NCBI GenBank assembly: GCA_013822765.1
Contig: PNKY01000010.1
Span: 62,001 to 126,000 of the forward strand
Reading direction: 5' to 3'
Source: Rhodospirillum sp.
GTDB taxonomy: Bacteria > Pseudomonadota > Alphaproteobacteria > Dongiales > Dongiaceae
DNA: 64,000 bases
Below the pieces are notes generated by a model. The model was not told where the DNA came from. It did not search any database and saw only the letters and a list, made by a program, of their open reading frames with translations. A program made the translations under genes and the position numbers. Of this stretch, positions 38,377 through 49,356 are shown in pieces. The stretch's first letter is position 1, and each line of letters starts with the position of its first letter.

Positions 38377-39495
38377 ATGATCACAAAGAAGGCCGGCAGG
38401 CCCGCCGTTAAAGCCGTGGCCAAGCCAGTGGCCAAGGCCGGCGCCAAGGCCCTGCAGAAAAAACCTATCGACTTGAAATCGCAGGATAAATCTCCCGCAA
38501 AGCCGGCTGGCAAGCCAGCGCCGGCCGCAGCGCCGGCACCGGCCGCCGCGGCTCCGCGCGGCCCTGCTGCGCCCGCGGCCAAGCCGTCGCCGGCGCCGCG
38601 TCCGGCCCCCAGCCCAGCCCCGACCAAGTTCAAGCGCCAGACCAACGGCGCGGTCAAGGTGGGGGTGGTCGGCTGCGCCGGGCGGATGGGACAGATGCTG
38701 CTGAAGATGCTGATCAATGCCCCCGGCATGGTGGTGGTGGGCGGGACCGAGCGGCGCGGCTCGATCGCCCTCGGGCAGGATATCGGCGCCCTGGCGGGGG
38801 CGGACCCGCTCGGCATCTCGGTCGGCGACGACCCCTCCCTGCTGTTCGACAGCTCGGACGTGGTGGTGGACTTCACCAACCCGACCGCGACGGTGAGCCA
38901 CGCCCAGATGGCGGCCCGGACCGGCTGCGCCCTGGTCATCGGCACCACCGGCTTCGACAGCGACCAGCTGAACAGTCTCTACCGCGCCTCGCAGCGCGCG
39001 CCGATCGTGCTCGCCGCCAACATGAGCCTCGGCATCAATCTGCTGCAGCAGGTGGTGGAGGAGATTTCGCGCATCCTCGACACCGACTGGGACATCGAGA
39101 TCGTCGAGATGCATCACCGCGGCAAGATCGACGCGCCCTCCGGCACCGCGCTGGCGTTGGGCGAGGCGGCGGCGCGCGGCCGCGGCCAGCAGCTGCGCCG
39201 CATTTCGCGCCGCTCGCGCGATGGCCAGGTCGGTCCGCGCGTCAAGGGCGAGATCGGCTTCGCCGCGTTGCGCGGCGGCGACGTGGTCGGCGACCACACG
39301 GTCATCTTCGCGGCGGATGGCGAGCGGGTGGAGATCACCCACCGCGCCGCCAGCCGCGAGATCTTCGCGCGCGGCGCAGTGAAGTCCGTGCTGTGGGCTG
39401 CGGGCAAGAAGCCCGGGCTCTACTCGATGCGCGACGTGCTCGGCTTCAGCGTCCAGGGGCCGCAGAGTTCGGCGACGCCGCCGGCCTCGAGCTAG
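38377..39495 (+). CDS. dapB: 4-hydroxy-tetrahydrodipicolinate reductase with K/A/P-rich extension
   Basis: Step of lysine/diaminopimelate synthesis. 372 residues instead of about 270. The first 91 residues are low-complexity Lys/Ala/Pro (KAVAKPVAKAGAKALQKKP, PAPAAAPAPAAAAP), like histone H1 tails. The catalytic part begins VKVGVVGCAGRMGQM (Rossmann GxxGxxG) and has the active-site EMHHRGKIDAPSGTAL and the C-terminal hinge. No good in-frame ATG lies after the extension, only GTG codons near residue 93, so the short form is possible but less likely. Its 3' end overlaps the convergent transporter by 50 bases. Confidence 0.93.
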   Translation: MITKKAGRPAVKAVAKPVAKAGAKALQKKPIDLKSQDKSPAKPAGKPAPAAAPAPAAAAPRGPAAPAAKPSPAPRPAPSPAPTKFKRQTNGAVKVGVVGCAGRMGQMLLKMLINAPGMVVVGGTERRGSIALGQDIGALAGADPLGISVGDDPSLLFDSSDVVVDFTNPTATVSHAQMAARTGCALVIGTTGFDSDQLNSLYRASQRAPIVLAANMSLGINLLQQVVEEISRILDTDWDIEIVEMHHRGKIDAPSGTALALGEAAARGRGQQLRRISRRSRDGQVGPRVKGEIGFAALRGGDVVGDHTVIFAADGERVEITHRAASREIFARGAVKSVLWAAGKKPGLYSMRDVLGFSVQGPQSSATPPASS

Positions 39496-40390
39496 GCTTC
39501 AGCCAGCGCGCCAGCGCAAGCCCGGTCAGGATCAGCACCAGCGCGGCCAGCGCGTTCCAGCTCGGCTTTTCGCCGGCAAGGAAAAAGCCCCAGCCGAGGC
39601 CCATTAGTGGCACCAGGTAGTTGCTGAACGAGCCGAAACCGGCTCCCACGCGGCGTATCAGCAGGAAGAGCAGCAGGTTGCCGCCGCCGGTCGAGAGCAG
39701 GCCGAGCCAGGTGACGGAGAACCACGCCTTGCCATCGGGTGCGAGGGTCCATGGCTGATCGATCGCCAGCCACACCGGGATCAGCGGAATGAGCCCGGCG
39801 AGCAGGATGGTGCCGACCAGCATCTCCGAGCCGAGCTGCGGCAGGCGCTTGGCATGGATGCCGTAGAGCGAATAGCTGAACGCGCCAGCCAGGATCACGA
39901 TCTGGCCGATCACCACATCGCCCAATCCTTTGAGTGCGTCGACGCCGACCAGCGTCACCACGCCGGTGAAACCGCAGAGGCAGCCCAGCGCCTTGCCGAG
40001 AGTCATCGGCTCGTCGCGGGTGAAGAAATGCGCCAGCACGATGACGAAGCTCGGGATCGTCGCCATCAGGATCGCGGCCAGGTTCGAGGGCGTGTACTGC
40101 TCGCCCCACGCGATCAGGAAGAACGGCAGCGAATTGCCGATGATGCCGAGGAACACCATGCGGCCCAAGAGGCCAAGGTCGCGCGGCATCGCCTGGCCCT
40201 TGGCGCGCGCGATCAGCAGCAGCATCGCCGCCCCGATCGCGATGCGCCCGACCGCGAGCGATAGCGGCGGCAGCGTCTCCACCGCTTCTTTGATGAAATA
40301 GAACGACGAACCCCAGGTCAGCGCCAGCAACAGCAGGAGCCCGAAGTCGGCCGCGCCCGGCGGCCGCAGGGTGGAGGTTGGTTGTGTCAT
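39446..40390 (-). CDS. DMT superfamily (EamA) transporter
   Basis: 314 residues, ten predicted helices in two EamA repeats: LLLLLALTWGSSFYFIKEAVETLPPLSLAVGRIAIG opens the first, and GQIVILAGAFSYSLYGIHAKRL the second. GEQYTPSNLAAILMATIPSFVIVLAHFFTRDE is typical of the RhaT/EamA group. Likely exporter of a small metabolite. The C-terminal tail is basic and Pro/Ala-rich. Convergent with dapB, sharing 50 bases with its 3' end. Confidence 0.9.
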   Translation of the reverse strand: MTQPTSTLRPPGAADFGLLLLLALTWGSSFYFIKEAVETLPPLSLAVGRIAIGAAMLLLIARAKGQAMPRDLGLLGRMVFLGIIGNSLPFFLIAWGEQYTPSNLAAILMATIPSFVIVLAHFFTRDEPMTLGKALGCLCGFTGVVTLVGVDALKGLGDVVIGQIVILAGAFSYSLYGIHAKRLPQLGSEMLVGTILLAGLIPLIPVWLAIDQPWTLAPDGKAWFSVTWLGLLSTGGGNLLLFLLIRRVGAGFGSFSNYLVPLMGLGWGFFLAGEKPSWNALAALVLILTGLALARWLKPSSRPAASPNSAAPGR

Positions 40391-40396
40391 GACAAT

Positions 40397-40912
40397 TTAA
40401 GCGCTGTGCCAGCGTGACAGGACGGATTGAAGTTGTTCGGCGAATTGACGGCGCTCGCCCGCACCGAGGAACGCGCCGATCTCCACCGCGCGCCCGTGCG
40501 AGCGCAGCAGCAGGGCCGGATCTTCGAAGCCGCGCTCCTTCAGCACGACCTGCAGCCAATAGGGCTCGAACGTGCTCTCGGTGACGCGGCCCTTGGGATC
40601 GATCTGCTGTAGCACCAGGCGGTCGGCATAGAGCCGGATGCGCTCGGCCCGGCGGTCGCCGCGGAAATGGGTGCGCAGCAGCCACCAGAACAGCAGCCAT
40701 TCCGCGCCGAGGAAACCGAAGATCGGCCATGCGCCCAGCACCAGGAACAGGCCGCCATAGGCCGTGACGATCACGAAGGTGCCGATGGTCAGGATGAAGA
40801 AACCGCGCTGGCTGAGCGAGCGGTGCGGGTAGAGCAGGGCCTCGAACAGAGGGCGTTCAGAGGGCTGCTCCAGGTTCGCCGGTTCCTGCGACTTGTCCAT
40901 TTCGTGTTCCAT
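40397..40912 (-). CDS. DUF2244 membrane protein
   Basis: 171 residues. After a polar N-terminus come two membrane helices (GFFILTIGTFVIVTAYGGLFLVLGAWPIFGFLGAEWLLFWWLL), then a soluble domain with RRAERIRLYADRLVLQQIDPKGRVTESTFEPYWLQVVL, the DUF2244 pattern. These proteins occur beside cytochrome oxidase or nth genes in alphaproteobacteria; function unknown. Either ATG 40912 or 40900 may be used. It is divergent from nth, 53 bases apart. Confidence 0.85.
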   Translation of the reverse strand: MEHEMDKSQEPANLEQPSERPLFEALLYPHRSLSQRGFFILTIGTFVIVTAYGGLFLVLGAWPIFGFLGAEWLLFWWLLRTHFRGDRRAERIRLYADRLVLQQIDPKGRVTESTFEPYWLQVVLKERGFEDPALLLRSHGRAVEIGAFLGAGERRQFAEQLQSVLSRWHSA

Positions 40913-40965
40913 GGCCCGCAGTATAGAGTCTTGCCCCATCGCATCAACGTTTCTGGGGTGGGGCA

Positions 40966-41670
40966 TTGGCGAAGCTGAAGCCGGAGCAGATCGAGAAATT
41001 CTACGCCGCGCTGGCGAAGGCCAATCCCGATCCGCGCGGCGAGCTCGACTACATCAATCCCTACACCCTGCTGGTCGCGGTGGTCCTCTCCGCGCAGGCG
41101 ACCGACGTCTCCGTCAACAAGGCGACCGAGCCCTTGTTCAAGATCGTCGACACGCCGGATAAGATGTTGAAGCTCGGCGAGGGCAAGCTCAAGGACTACA
41201 TCAAGACCATCGGCCTCTATAACATGAAGGCCAAGAACGTGATGTCGCTGTCGCGCATCCTGATCGAGCAGTTCGGCGGCGTGATCCCGCAGGACCGCGA
41301 AACCTTGCAGACGCTGCCCGGCGTCGGGCGCAAGACCGCCAACGTGGTGCTCAACATCGCCTTCGGCCAGTCCACCATCGCGGTCGACACCCACATCTTC
41401 CGGGTCGGCAACCGCACCGGTCTGGCGCCGGGCAAGGACGTGGTCGCGGTCGAACAGCAGCTGGAGAAGCGCACTCCGGAGAAATACAAGCGCAACGCCC
41501 ATCACTGGCTGATCCTGCACGGCCGCTACGTGTGCAAGGCGCGCAAGCCGGAATGCCCGCGCTGCGTGGTCGCTGAGATCTGCGCCTTTCCGGCGAAGAC
41601 TGTGCTGGGCGGTGTGCCGCCGAAGAAGACGGGGACCAAGAGTCGGACGTCAGATCGAAAGTCGGCCTGA
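40966..41670 (+). CDS. nth: Endonuclease III (DNA glycosylase/AP lyase)
   Basis: Removes oxidised pyrimidines and cleaves abasic sites. 234 residues. Helix-hairpin-helix LPGVGRKTANVVLN with catalytic K123, D141 in VDTHIFRV, and the iron-sulfur ligands C190-x6-C197-x2-C200-x5-C206. The start is a TTG after GGGGTGGGG; no ATG is available without cutting the conserved N-terminus KLKPEQIEKFYAAL. The C-terminal 20 residues beyond the cluster are basic and variable. Confidence 0.95.
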   Translation: MAKLKPEQIEKFYAALAKANPDPRGELDYINPYTLLVAVVLSAQATDVSVNKATEPLFKIVDTPDKMLKLGEGKLKDYIKTIGLYNMKAKNVMSLSRILIEQFGGVIPQDRETLQTLPGVGRKTANVVLNIAFGQSTIAVDTHIFRVGNRTGLAPGKDVVAVEQQLEKRTPEKYKRNAHHWLILHGRYVCKARKPECPRCVVAEICAFPAKTVLGGVPPKKTGTKSRTSDRKSA

Positions 41671-41686
41671 CGTCCGGGATCCGGCT

Positions 41687-42022
41687 CTAGTTCGCGGGGC
41701 CATTCGGGCCATTCGGGCCGCCGGAGTCGCCGCCGCCCGCGGGCGCATCGTGATCGTTGTCGCCATGGACACCGCCACCCTTGCCGCTTTCGCCGTGCTT
41801 GATCCGGGCTGGTTCCGGCGGCGACGGCGGCGGGTCGATCACCTGGAGGACATAGATGATCTCCTCCTCCACGGGCTCCGGCTCGCAGTCGCGTAGCAGG
41901 CGCTGCTCGCTGGGTGAAATTCCGCTGATGCAAGACAGGTTCTTGGCCTCGGCCGGCATCGCGCCGGCGCTCGATAGTCCAAGGCCGGCCAGCACGGCCA
42001 GCATCACGACGTTCGTACGCAT
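41687..42022 (-). CDS. Small secreted Pro/Gly-rich protein
   Basis: 111 residues. A signal peptide ends near MPAEA, so the mature protein begins KNLSCISGISPSEQRLLRDC; the two cysteines may bond. An acidic, proline-rich middle (PEPVEEEIIYVLQVIDPPPSPPEPA) is followed by a glycine-rich tail (GGGDSGGPNGPNGPAN). The ATG follows GGAGGCGATC. No family recognised; convergent with nth. Confidence 0.65.
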   Translation of the reverse strand: MRTNVVMLAVLAGLGLSSAGAMPAEAKNLSCISGISPSEQRLLRDCEPEPVEEEIIYVLQVIDPPPSPPEPARIKHGESGKGGGVHGDNDHDAPAGGGDSGGPNGPNGPAN

Positions 42023-42135
42023 GATCGCCTCCAACAAGTTCGAACGGTCGGTGCCGTCAGACAGTTGGTAGCTGGGCGAAGGCAGGAGGTTCGTGATGCG
42101 GGTCACAACCGCGAGCGCCAGGTCTCGTCCCAAAT

Positions 42136-42591
42136 TTACGAAGATACTTCGCGGCTGGCCATGTGCGCGCGGGTATCAACGCGCCATGCGGTTGCGAATG
42201 AGACCACACTGAATCGCACGGCTCGTGCTGAGTCCGAGAGGCTTTCCGGGAGCAGGTCGATCGTGAAAGGCCGATACGGAAGGGCCATCAGCTCGTATTC
42301 GTCGATATATTGTTCGGTGCGGTGGACATCGCTCCAGTCGTACACGAAGAAGCCGCGTTCAGCCAACGCGACGAAACGATCCGGCCGGGGCACCCGCACC
42401 CGAAGATCGATGTCGGACGCCTTGGACAGCGCGAGGATCATCTCCTCGATCTGGTCCAGAGGGTAGGTGAGGAGCAGCGCCTGCGCTGGAATCGGGCCGC
42501 TCCCGCCGGTCACGAAAACGCCCAGCTGGCCGATCCGATCGGATGCGAGCCAGCAGCAATCGACTCCCTCGGGATACGGCCGTTCATCCAT
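42136..42591 (-). CDS. Hypothetical protein
   Basis: 151 residues with no signal peptide or membrane helix. Sequence reads CCWLASDRIGQLGVFVTGGSGPIPAQAL, then FVALAERGFFVYDWSDVHR and PYRPFTIDLLPESL. The W-L-A-x-D...G..F.TGG.GPIP pattern recalls a class of small immunity-like or contact-dependent proteins annotated only as hypothetical; I cannot name the family. Isolated between a secreted protein and acnA. Confidence 0.55.
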   Translation of the reverse strand: MDERPYPEGVDCCWLASDRIGQLGVFVTGGSGPIPAQALLLTYPLDQIEEMILALSKASDIDLRVRVPRPDRFVALAERGFFVYDWSDVHRTEQYIDEYELMALPYRPFTIDLLPESLSDSARAVRFSVVSFATAWRVDTRAHMASREVSS

Positions 42592-42607
42592 GCAGCAGGA
42601 TCGCGTC

Positions 42608-42653
42608 CGTCATGATCACCGGGCGCGCAGAGAGTGCGGCCCGGTGATGATGC
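42608..42653. repeat. Hairpin downstream of acnA related to the dispersed repeat
   Basis: atcaccgggc (42615-42624) and gcccggtgat (42639-42648) form a perfect 10-base stem; the same arms occur in the repeat at 23527-23665. Just after the acnA stop, so it may also terminate acnA. Confidence 0.5.
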
Positions 42654-42660
42654 ATCAGGG

Positions 42661-45378
<2,718 letters not shown>

Positions 45379-45723
45379 GACGGATTCTCCCAGGAACTCA
45401 AACGGACCAACGATGTGGAGCCCAAGATCGGGCCAATGAACAGGCGGGCAAGGTTACGACATACATAGCATGTTCGCGTGCCGCATTCGAGCCGCCGCAA
45501 AGGTCGGGCCAGCCCAAGATTTTGGGGAGCGCAACGATGCCAGATGCTTGGCGCGCGCTGTTGAGATAGTGCGTCCGCTTGCCTCAGGTCATTCAACACA
45601 ATTTCGCCACGATCTGTCCTTAATGACGCCATTGGGCATCGAAAGACTCTCGGACAACAGAGATCATCCCCTCTGTTTGTCGCAGGGGCGCTCGACCCGC
45701 TCCTGTTCAGGTGCCCCACAAAA

Positions 45724-45842
45724 GCATCCGTCCCCCGCGGATGCGAGGTCGAAGATAGAAAGCGTCGCGCTACCCCCGATCGACGCTTTCACACGACGGG
45801 CAGAGCGCCGCGGGCCCACGCCATCCCCAGGACCCGCGGCGC
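45724..45842. other. Gene-free acnA-ccmA gap with three successive inverted repeats
   Basis: The 683 bases between acnA and ccmA hold no convincing gene. Three perfect inverted repeats follow each other: gcatccg/cggatgc (45724-45744), gaaagcgtcg/cgacgctttc (45758-45790, 13-base loop) and gcgccgcggg/cccgcggcgc (45805-45842). Their role is unknown. Confidence 0.55.
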
Positions 45843-45892
45843 CGCCCAATTTCTTGGTCCCCATCAACTGATGCACGCATAATCGTCATGGC

Positions 45893-45987
45893 AAGGCTTG
45901 GCCTTGCCATCCACGAGTTTCGTTGTGGAAGACTGAGTGGTGGCAGGCAAACTCGTGGATCCCGAGGCCAAGCCTTGGGATGACGGA
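45893..45987. repeat. Dispersed palindromic repeat, copy 3
   Basis: Begins tcgtcatggcaaggcttggc and ends ggccaagccttgggatgacgga, with inner arms ccacgag/ctcgtgg. Shares its left half with the copy at 50022 and with copy 1. Lies upstream of ccmA. Confidence 0.6.
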
Positions 45988-46061
45988 GTGGGGTGGCTGA
46001 TGAAGGCGTCGCGCCCGGCGGTGGACGCCGACGCGGGGTGCGCTTTATCTTCAGCCGCCTC

Positions 46062-46667
46062 ATGACCGGACTTTCCCTCGACAACATCGCGCTGGAGCGT
46101 GGCGAGCGGCGGATCGCCAGCGGGATCACTGCGCGGGTGGCGGGCGGCGAGGCGTTGCTGCTGCAGGGGCCGAACGGCAGCGGCAAGTCGACGTTGCTGC
46201 GGGTGCTGGCCGGCCTGATGCCGGCGGCGGAGGGCACGGTCGCGTGGGGCGGCGCTGATGTGGCGCGGGACCGCGAGGCGCACCGGGCGCGGCTCACTTA
46301 TCTCGGGCACCAGGATGCGTTGAAGGGCGGGCTGACGGCGCTGGAGAATCTGCAATTCTGGGCCGATTTCAACGGCGGCAGCGCCGATGCAGCGCTCAAG
46401 GCGTTCGGCCTCGCGAAGCTCGCCGACCGGCCGGCGCGCATCTTGTCGGCCGGGCAGAAGCGTCGGCTGGCCCTGAGCCGGCTCGTGCTCAGCGATGCGC
46501 CGCTGTGGCTGCTGGACGAGCCGGTGACGGCGCTCGACATCGAGGCGCGCGCGGCGTTCATCGCGCTGCTGAAGCGGCATCTCGGCGCCGGCCGGCTGGC
46601 GATCATCGCGACCCATGAGCCGCTGGCGATCGAGGCGCGCGTGCTGCAGCTCGGGGGCGCGGCATGA
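46062..46667 (+). CDS. ccmA: Heme exporter ATP-binding protein CcmA
   Basis: ATPase of the CcmABCD complex that releases holo-CcmE during cytochrome c maturation. 201 residues. Walker A GPNGSGKST (36-44), signature LSAGQKRR and Walker B LWLLDEPVTALD are present; the short length and lack of extra domains fit CcmA. The chosen ATG gives MTGLSLDNIALERG; in-frame upstream sequence has the repeat copy and is not coding. Its stop overlaps the ccmB start. Confidence 0.95.
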   Translation: MTGLSLDNIALERGERRIASGITARVAGGEALLLQGPNGSGKSTLLRVLAGLMPAAEGTVAWGGADVARDREAHRARLTYLGHQDALKGGLTALENLQFWADFNGGSADAALKAFGLAKLADRPARILSAGQKRRLALSRLVLSDAPLWLLDEPVTALDIEARAAFIALLKRHLGAGRLAIIATHEPLAIEARVLQLGGAA

Positions 46668-47332
46668 ACGCGTTCATCGCCCTGCTGAAGCGCGACCTGG
46701 TGCTGTCGTACCGCCAGGGCATCGACGCCTGGGTGGTGGTGCTGTTCTTCCTGGCGGCCGGCATCCTGTTCCCGTTTGCGATCGGGCCGGAGCCCAATGC
46801 CTTGATGCGAGTCTCGACCGGGGTGGTGCTCAGCATGGCGGCGCTGGCGGCACTGCTGTCGCTGGACCGGTTGTATCAGGGCGATTTCGAGGATGGCAGC
46901 CTGGACCTGATGGCGCTCGGGCCGCTGCCGCTGGAGCTGGCGGCGCTGGCCAAGGCGCTGGCGCACTGGCTGTCGACCGGATTGCCCCTGCTGGTCGCGG
47001 CGCCGCTGCTGGCGCTGATGCTGAACGCGCCGGCGGGCAGCTACGCGCCAATGCTGCTGGCGTTGGCGCTGGCGACGCCGGCGCTCAGTCTGCTCGGCGG
47101 ATTGGGCGCGGCGCTGACCTTGGGCAGCCGGCGCGGCGGCATCCTGCTGACGCTGCTGATCCTGCCGCTCTATGTGCCGGTGCTGATCTTTGCCGCCGGC
47201 AGCATCAGCCGCGCCCTGCTGGCGGACGCCGATCCGACCGGGGCGCTGCTGCTGCTCGGCGGAGTCGATCTCGGGCTGCTGGCGATCACACCCTGGGCAA
47301 CGGCGGCGGCGCTCCGGCAGGCCCTGCGTTAG
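46664..47332 (+). CDS. ccmB: Heme exporter permease CcmB
   Basis: 222 residues, six predicted helices. MNAFIALLKRDLVLSYRQGIDAWVVVLFFLAAGILFPFAIGPEP and LYVPVLIFAAGSI are typical of the family. Membrane partner of CcmA. It overlaps ccmA by four bases (ATGA). The following ccmC lies 1.3 kb further on, because an OmpA-type gene sits between them; an AT-rich gap of about 200 bases follows ccmB. Confidence 0.95.
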   Translation: MNAFIALLKRDLVLSYRQGIDAWVVVLFFLAAGILFPFAIGPEPNALMRVSTGVVLSMAALAALLSLDRLYQGDFEDGSLDLMALGPLPLELAALAKALAHWLSTGLPLLVAAPLLALMLNAPAGSYAPMLLALALATPALSLLGGLGAALTLGSRRGGILLTLLILPLYVPVLIFAAGSISRALLADADPTGALLLLGGVDLGLLAITPWATAAALRQALR

Positions 47333-47531
47333 GACCGCTAGTCCAATCGATATAGCGTGCGCCACAATCTGTGGCCGCTCCGCCACAAGTATGGATTGTT
47401 CGACACAGCGGTTCGAAAAATCCAATGATTTCCTATGGATTCTAATCATCACTTGAATTTATGTTATGGCCGCTCTGCACCAGCCGCGCTGGATGAGCAT
47501 TCAAACATGTGAGTAGGGGGAAGAGTACGGC

Positions 47532-48263
47532 ATGACCCGCGGCGTGAAGCTCGCTTTGCTCGGCGCGTCAGTGTTCGCGCTCGGAGCTTGCGCCGCCTCC
47601 GACCGCCAAGCCGATCTCGATAACATCGCCGCCAATGTCGAACAGACCCAGGAAGGCGATTTCGGCGAGTTCCTCATCAATCTCAACGAAGCGGGCGACA
47701 AGGCGCGGCGGGCGCAGGAGATCCACGACGAGCTCGCGGAAGTCCCGCCCTACCTGCACGTCAGCCAGACCCTGATCGATGAGGGCACCCAGTCGGCGGA
47801 ACAGGCGGCAGAGCATCGCCGCCGGGCGGAAGACGCGTTCAACCGCATCCTCGATCCCTTGCGCGCCCGCATCGCCTATCTCGAATCCCTGCACGTGCCC
47901 CAGACGGTCGGGGCCATGAGCAAGTCGATCTATTTCGATACCGGCTCCGCCGCCCTCGGCGACGACGACCAAGCCGCCCTCGACGAGGTGGCGGGCTTCA
48001 TGAGCCAGTATCCGATCGCGACGGTGGTCATCACCGGTTACGCCGATACCCAAGGTTCGCTTGAGGCCAATCGCGCGCTGGCACAACGCCGGGCGCATGC
48101 GGTGGCCCAGGCCCTGCGCGGTCTGGGGGGACCGTTAGCGGGCTCTGTTGCAGTCGTGGCGATGGGCGAGCCCGAAGGGGCCGCCGATTCCGAGGCCAAC
48201 TCGGAAAACCGCCGCGTCGAAGTCTTGGTCGCGCCGCACGGAACCTATAACAAGGGACCTTAA
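47532..48263 (+). CDS. OmpA-family peptidoglycan-associated lipoprotein
   Basis: 243 residues. Signal peptide with lipobox FALGAC (C20), so the mature protein is lipidated. A helical middle (QSAEQAAEHRRRAEDAFNRI) leads to a C-terminal OmpA domain: SKSIYFDTGSAALGDDDQAALDEVAGFMSQYP, VVITGYADTQGSLEANRALAQRRAHAV and NSENRRVEV, with the peptidoglycan-binding Asp and Arg. It interrupts the ccm gene order and has its own AT-rich upstream region and terminator, so it is an independent unit. Partner unknown. Confidence 0.87.
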   Translation: MTRGVKLALLGASVFALGACAASDRQADLDNIAANVEQTQEGDFGEFLINLNEAGDKARRAQEIHDELAEVPPYLHVSQTLIDEGTQSAEQAAEHRRRAEDAFNRILDPLRARIAYLESLHVPQTVGAMSKSIYFDTGSAALGDDDQAALDEVAGFMSQYPIATVVITGYADTQGSLEANRALAQRRAHAVAQALRGLGGPLAGSVAVVAMGEPEGAADSEANSENRRVEVLVAPHGTYNKGP

Positions 48264-48369
48264 CGGCGCGCCCCGGGCCGGTTCCGGGGGGACCGGCCCG
48301 GCGCGTATCCCGGGTTTATCCCCGGGTTGGAGCAGACGGCTCCGAAGAGTTCTTTTGGGGGTAGAGCGA

Positions 48370-48399
48370 GGGCGTCGCCGCAAGGCGGCGCCCTTTTTT
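48370..48399 (+). terminator. Rho-independent terminator after the OmpA-type gene
   Basis: Stem gggcgtcgcc/ggcggcgccc (one G-U pair) with a short loop and six T residues. Preceded by further GC-rich hairpins at about 48270-48320. Confidence 0.88.
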
Positions 48400-48418
48400 C
48401 CTGCACGTCCCACTCAAC

Positions 48419-48518
48419 CGTCATCCCGGGCTTGACCCGGGATCCATTCCTCCGCCGCACGGTCCGTGCCGTGGATGAATGGACCCCGGCTCGCGCTGCG
48501 CTTGGCCGGGGTGACGGG
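48419..48518. repeat. Dispersed palindromic repeat, copy 4
   Basis: Begins cgtcatcccgggcttgaccc and ends ggccggggtgacggg, with the inner gatccattcc/gaatggacc arms. It belongs to the family seen at 54559 and 59408. Lies between the terminator and ccmC. Confidence 0.65.
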
Positions 48519-48615
48519 CAAGAACGGGATGTTCGTTGAGGCTGATTGCCGCTGGGTCGAAAGACCGGGAGCGGGCGGCTGGTTTCGGGGGAAGGCGGCC
48601 TGTATATAAACCCCT

Positions 48616-49344
48616 ATGGTGACAGGCTTTAATCTTCATCGCTTTGCCAATCCTGGGCGCTTCCTGCGCCTAGCCGGGGCGATGTTGCCGTGGCTGACCG
48701 GCGCGGCGGCGATCCTGTTCGCGGCCGGGCTCTATCTCGCGCTCGTCGGCTCGCCGCCGGACTACCAGCAGGGCGACACGGTGCGCATCATGTATATCCA
48801 CGTGCCGTCGGCCTGGATGGCGATGATGGGCTATGCGCTGCTGGGCGCCGCCGGAGCCAGCGCGCTGATCTGGCGGCACCCGCTGGCTGACGTCGCGTCG
48901 GAAGCGATCGCGCCGGTGGGGGCCGCCTTCACCTTCGTCGCGCTGGTGACGGGTTCGCTGTGGGGCAAGCCGACCTGGGGCACCTACTGGGTGTGGGACG
49001 CGCGGCTCACCTCTTTCCTGGTGCTGTTCTTTCTCTATGTCGGACACATCGCGCTGACCCACGCATTCGACGACCGGCAGCGCGGACGGCGCTCGGCGGC
49101 GATCATCGCGATCGTCGGGCTCGTCAACCTGCCGATCATCAAATACTCGGTCGATTGGTGGAACACTTTGCACCAGTCGGAGAGCATCATCCGCATGGAC
49201 GGGCCGACCATCGATCCCTCCATGCTGTGGCCGCTGTTCACCATGATCATCGCCTTCACGCTCTATTTTTTCGCGGTGGTGATGACGCGCATGAAGGCGA
49301 TGCTGCTGGAGGCGCGCCACCGTGCCGCCGCCTTCGCGCGCTAG
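48616..49344 (+). CDS. ccmC: Heme exporter CcmC
   Basis: 242 residues, six helices. The tryptophan-rich motif WGTYWVWDARLTS, which holds heme for CcmE, is complete, together with VPSAWMAMMGYALLG and the later LPIIKYSVDWWNTLHQ. Attaches heme to CcmE on the periplasmic side. Starts the ccmCDE block; ccmD follows after 12 bases. Confidence 0.96.
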   Translation: MVTGFNLHRFANPGRFLRLAGAMLPWLTGAAAILFAAGLYLALVGSPPDYQQGDTVRIMYIHVPSAWMAMMGYALLGAAGASALIWRHPLADVASEAIAPVGAAFTFVALVTGSLWGKPTWGTYWVWDARLTSFLVLFFLYVGHIALTHAFDDRQRGRRSAAIIAIVGLVNLPIIKYSVDWWNTLHQSESIIRMDGPTIDPSMLWPLFTMIIAFTLYFFAVVMTRMKAMLLEARHRAAAFAR

Positions 49345-49356
49345 GGCAGCCGCATC

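Noticed and set aside
45470..45871. Possible 133-residue gene in the acnA-ccmA gap, and a 70-residue one on the other strand
   Set aside because: No ribosome site, no recognisable domain, and the region is full of inverted repeats.
48419..48518. Repeat copies read as short peptides (for example with VIPGLTRDP-like sequence)
   Set aside because: The same reading appears in several intergenic copies and reflects the repeat, not genes.
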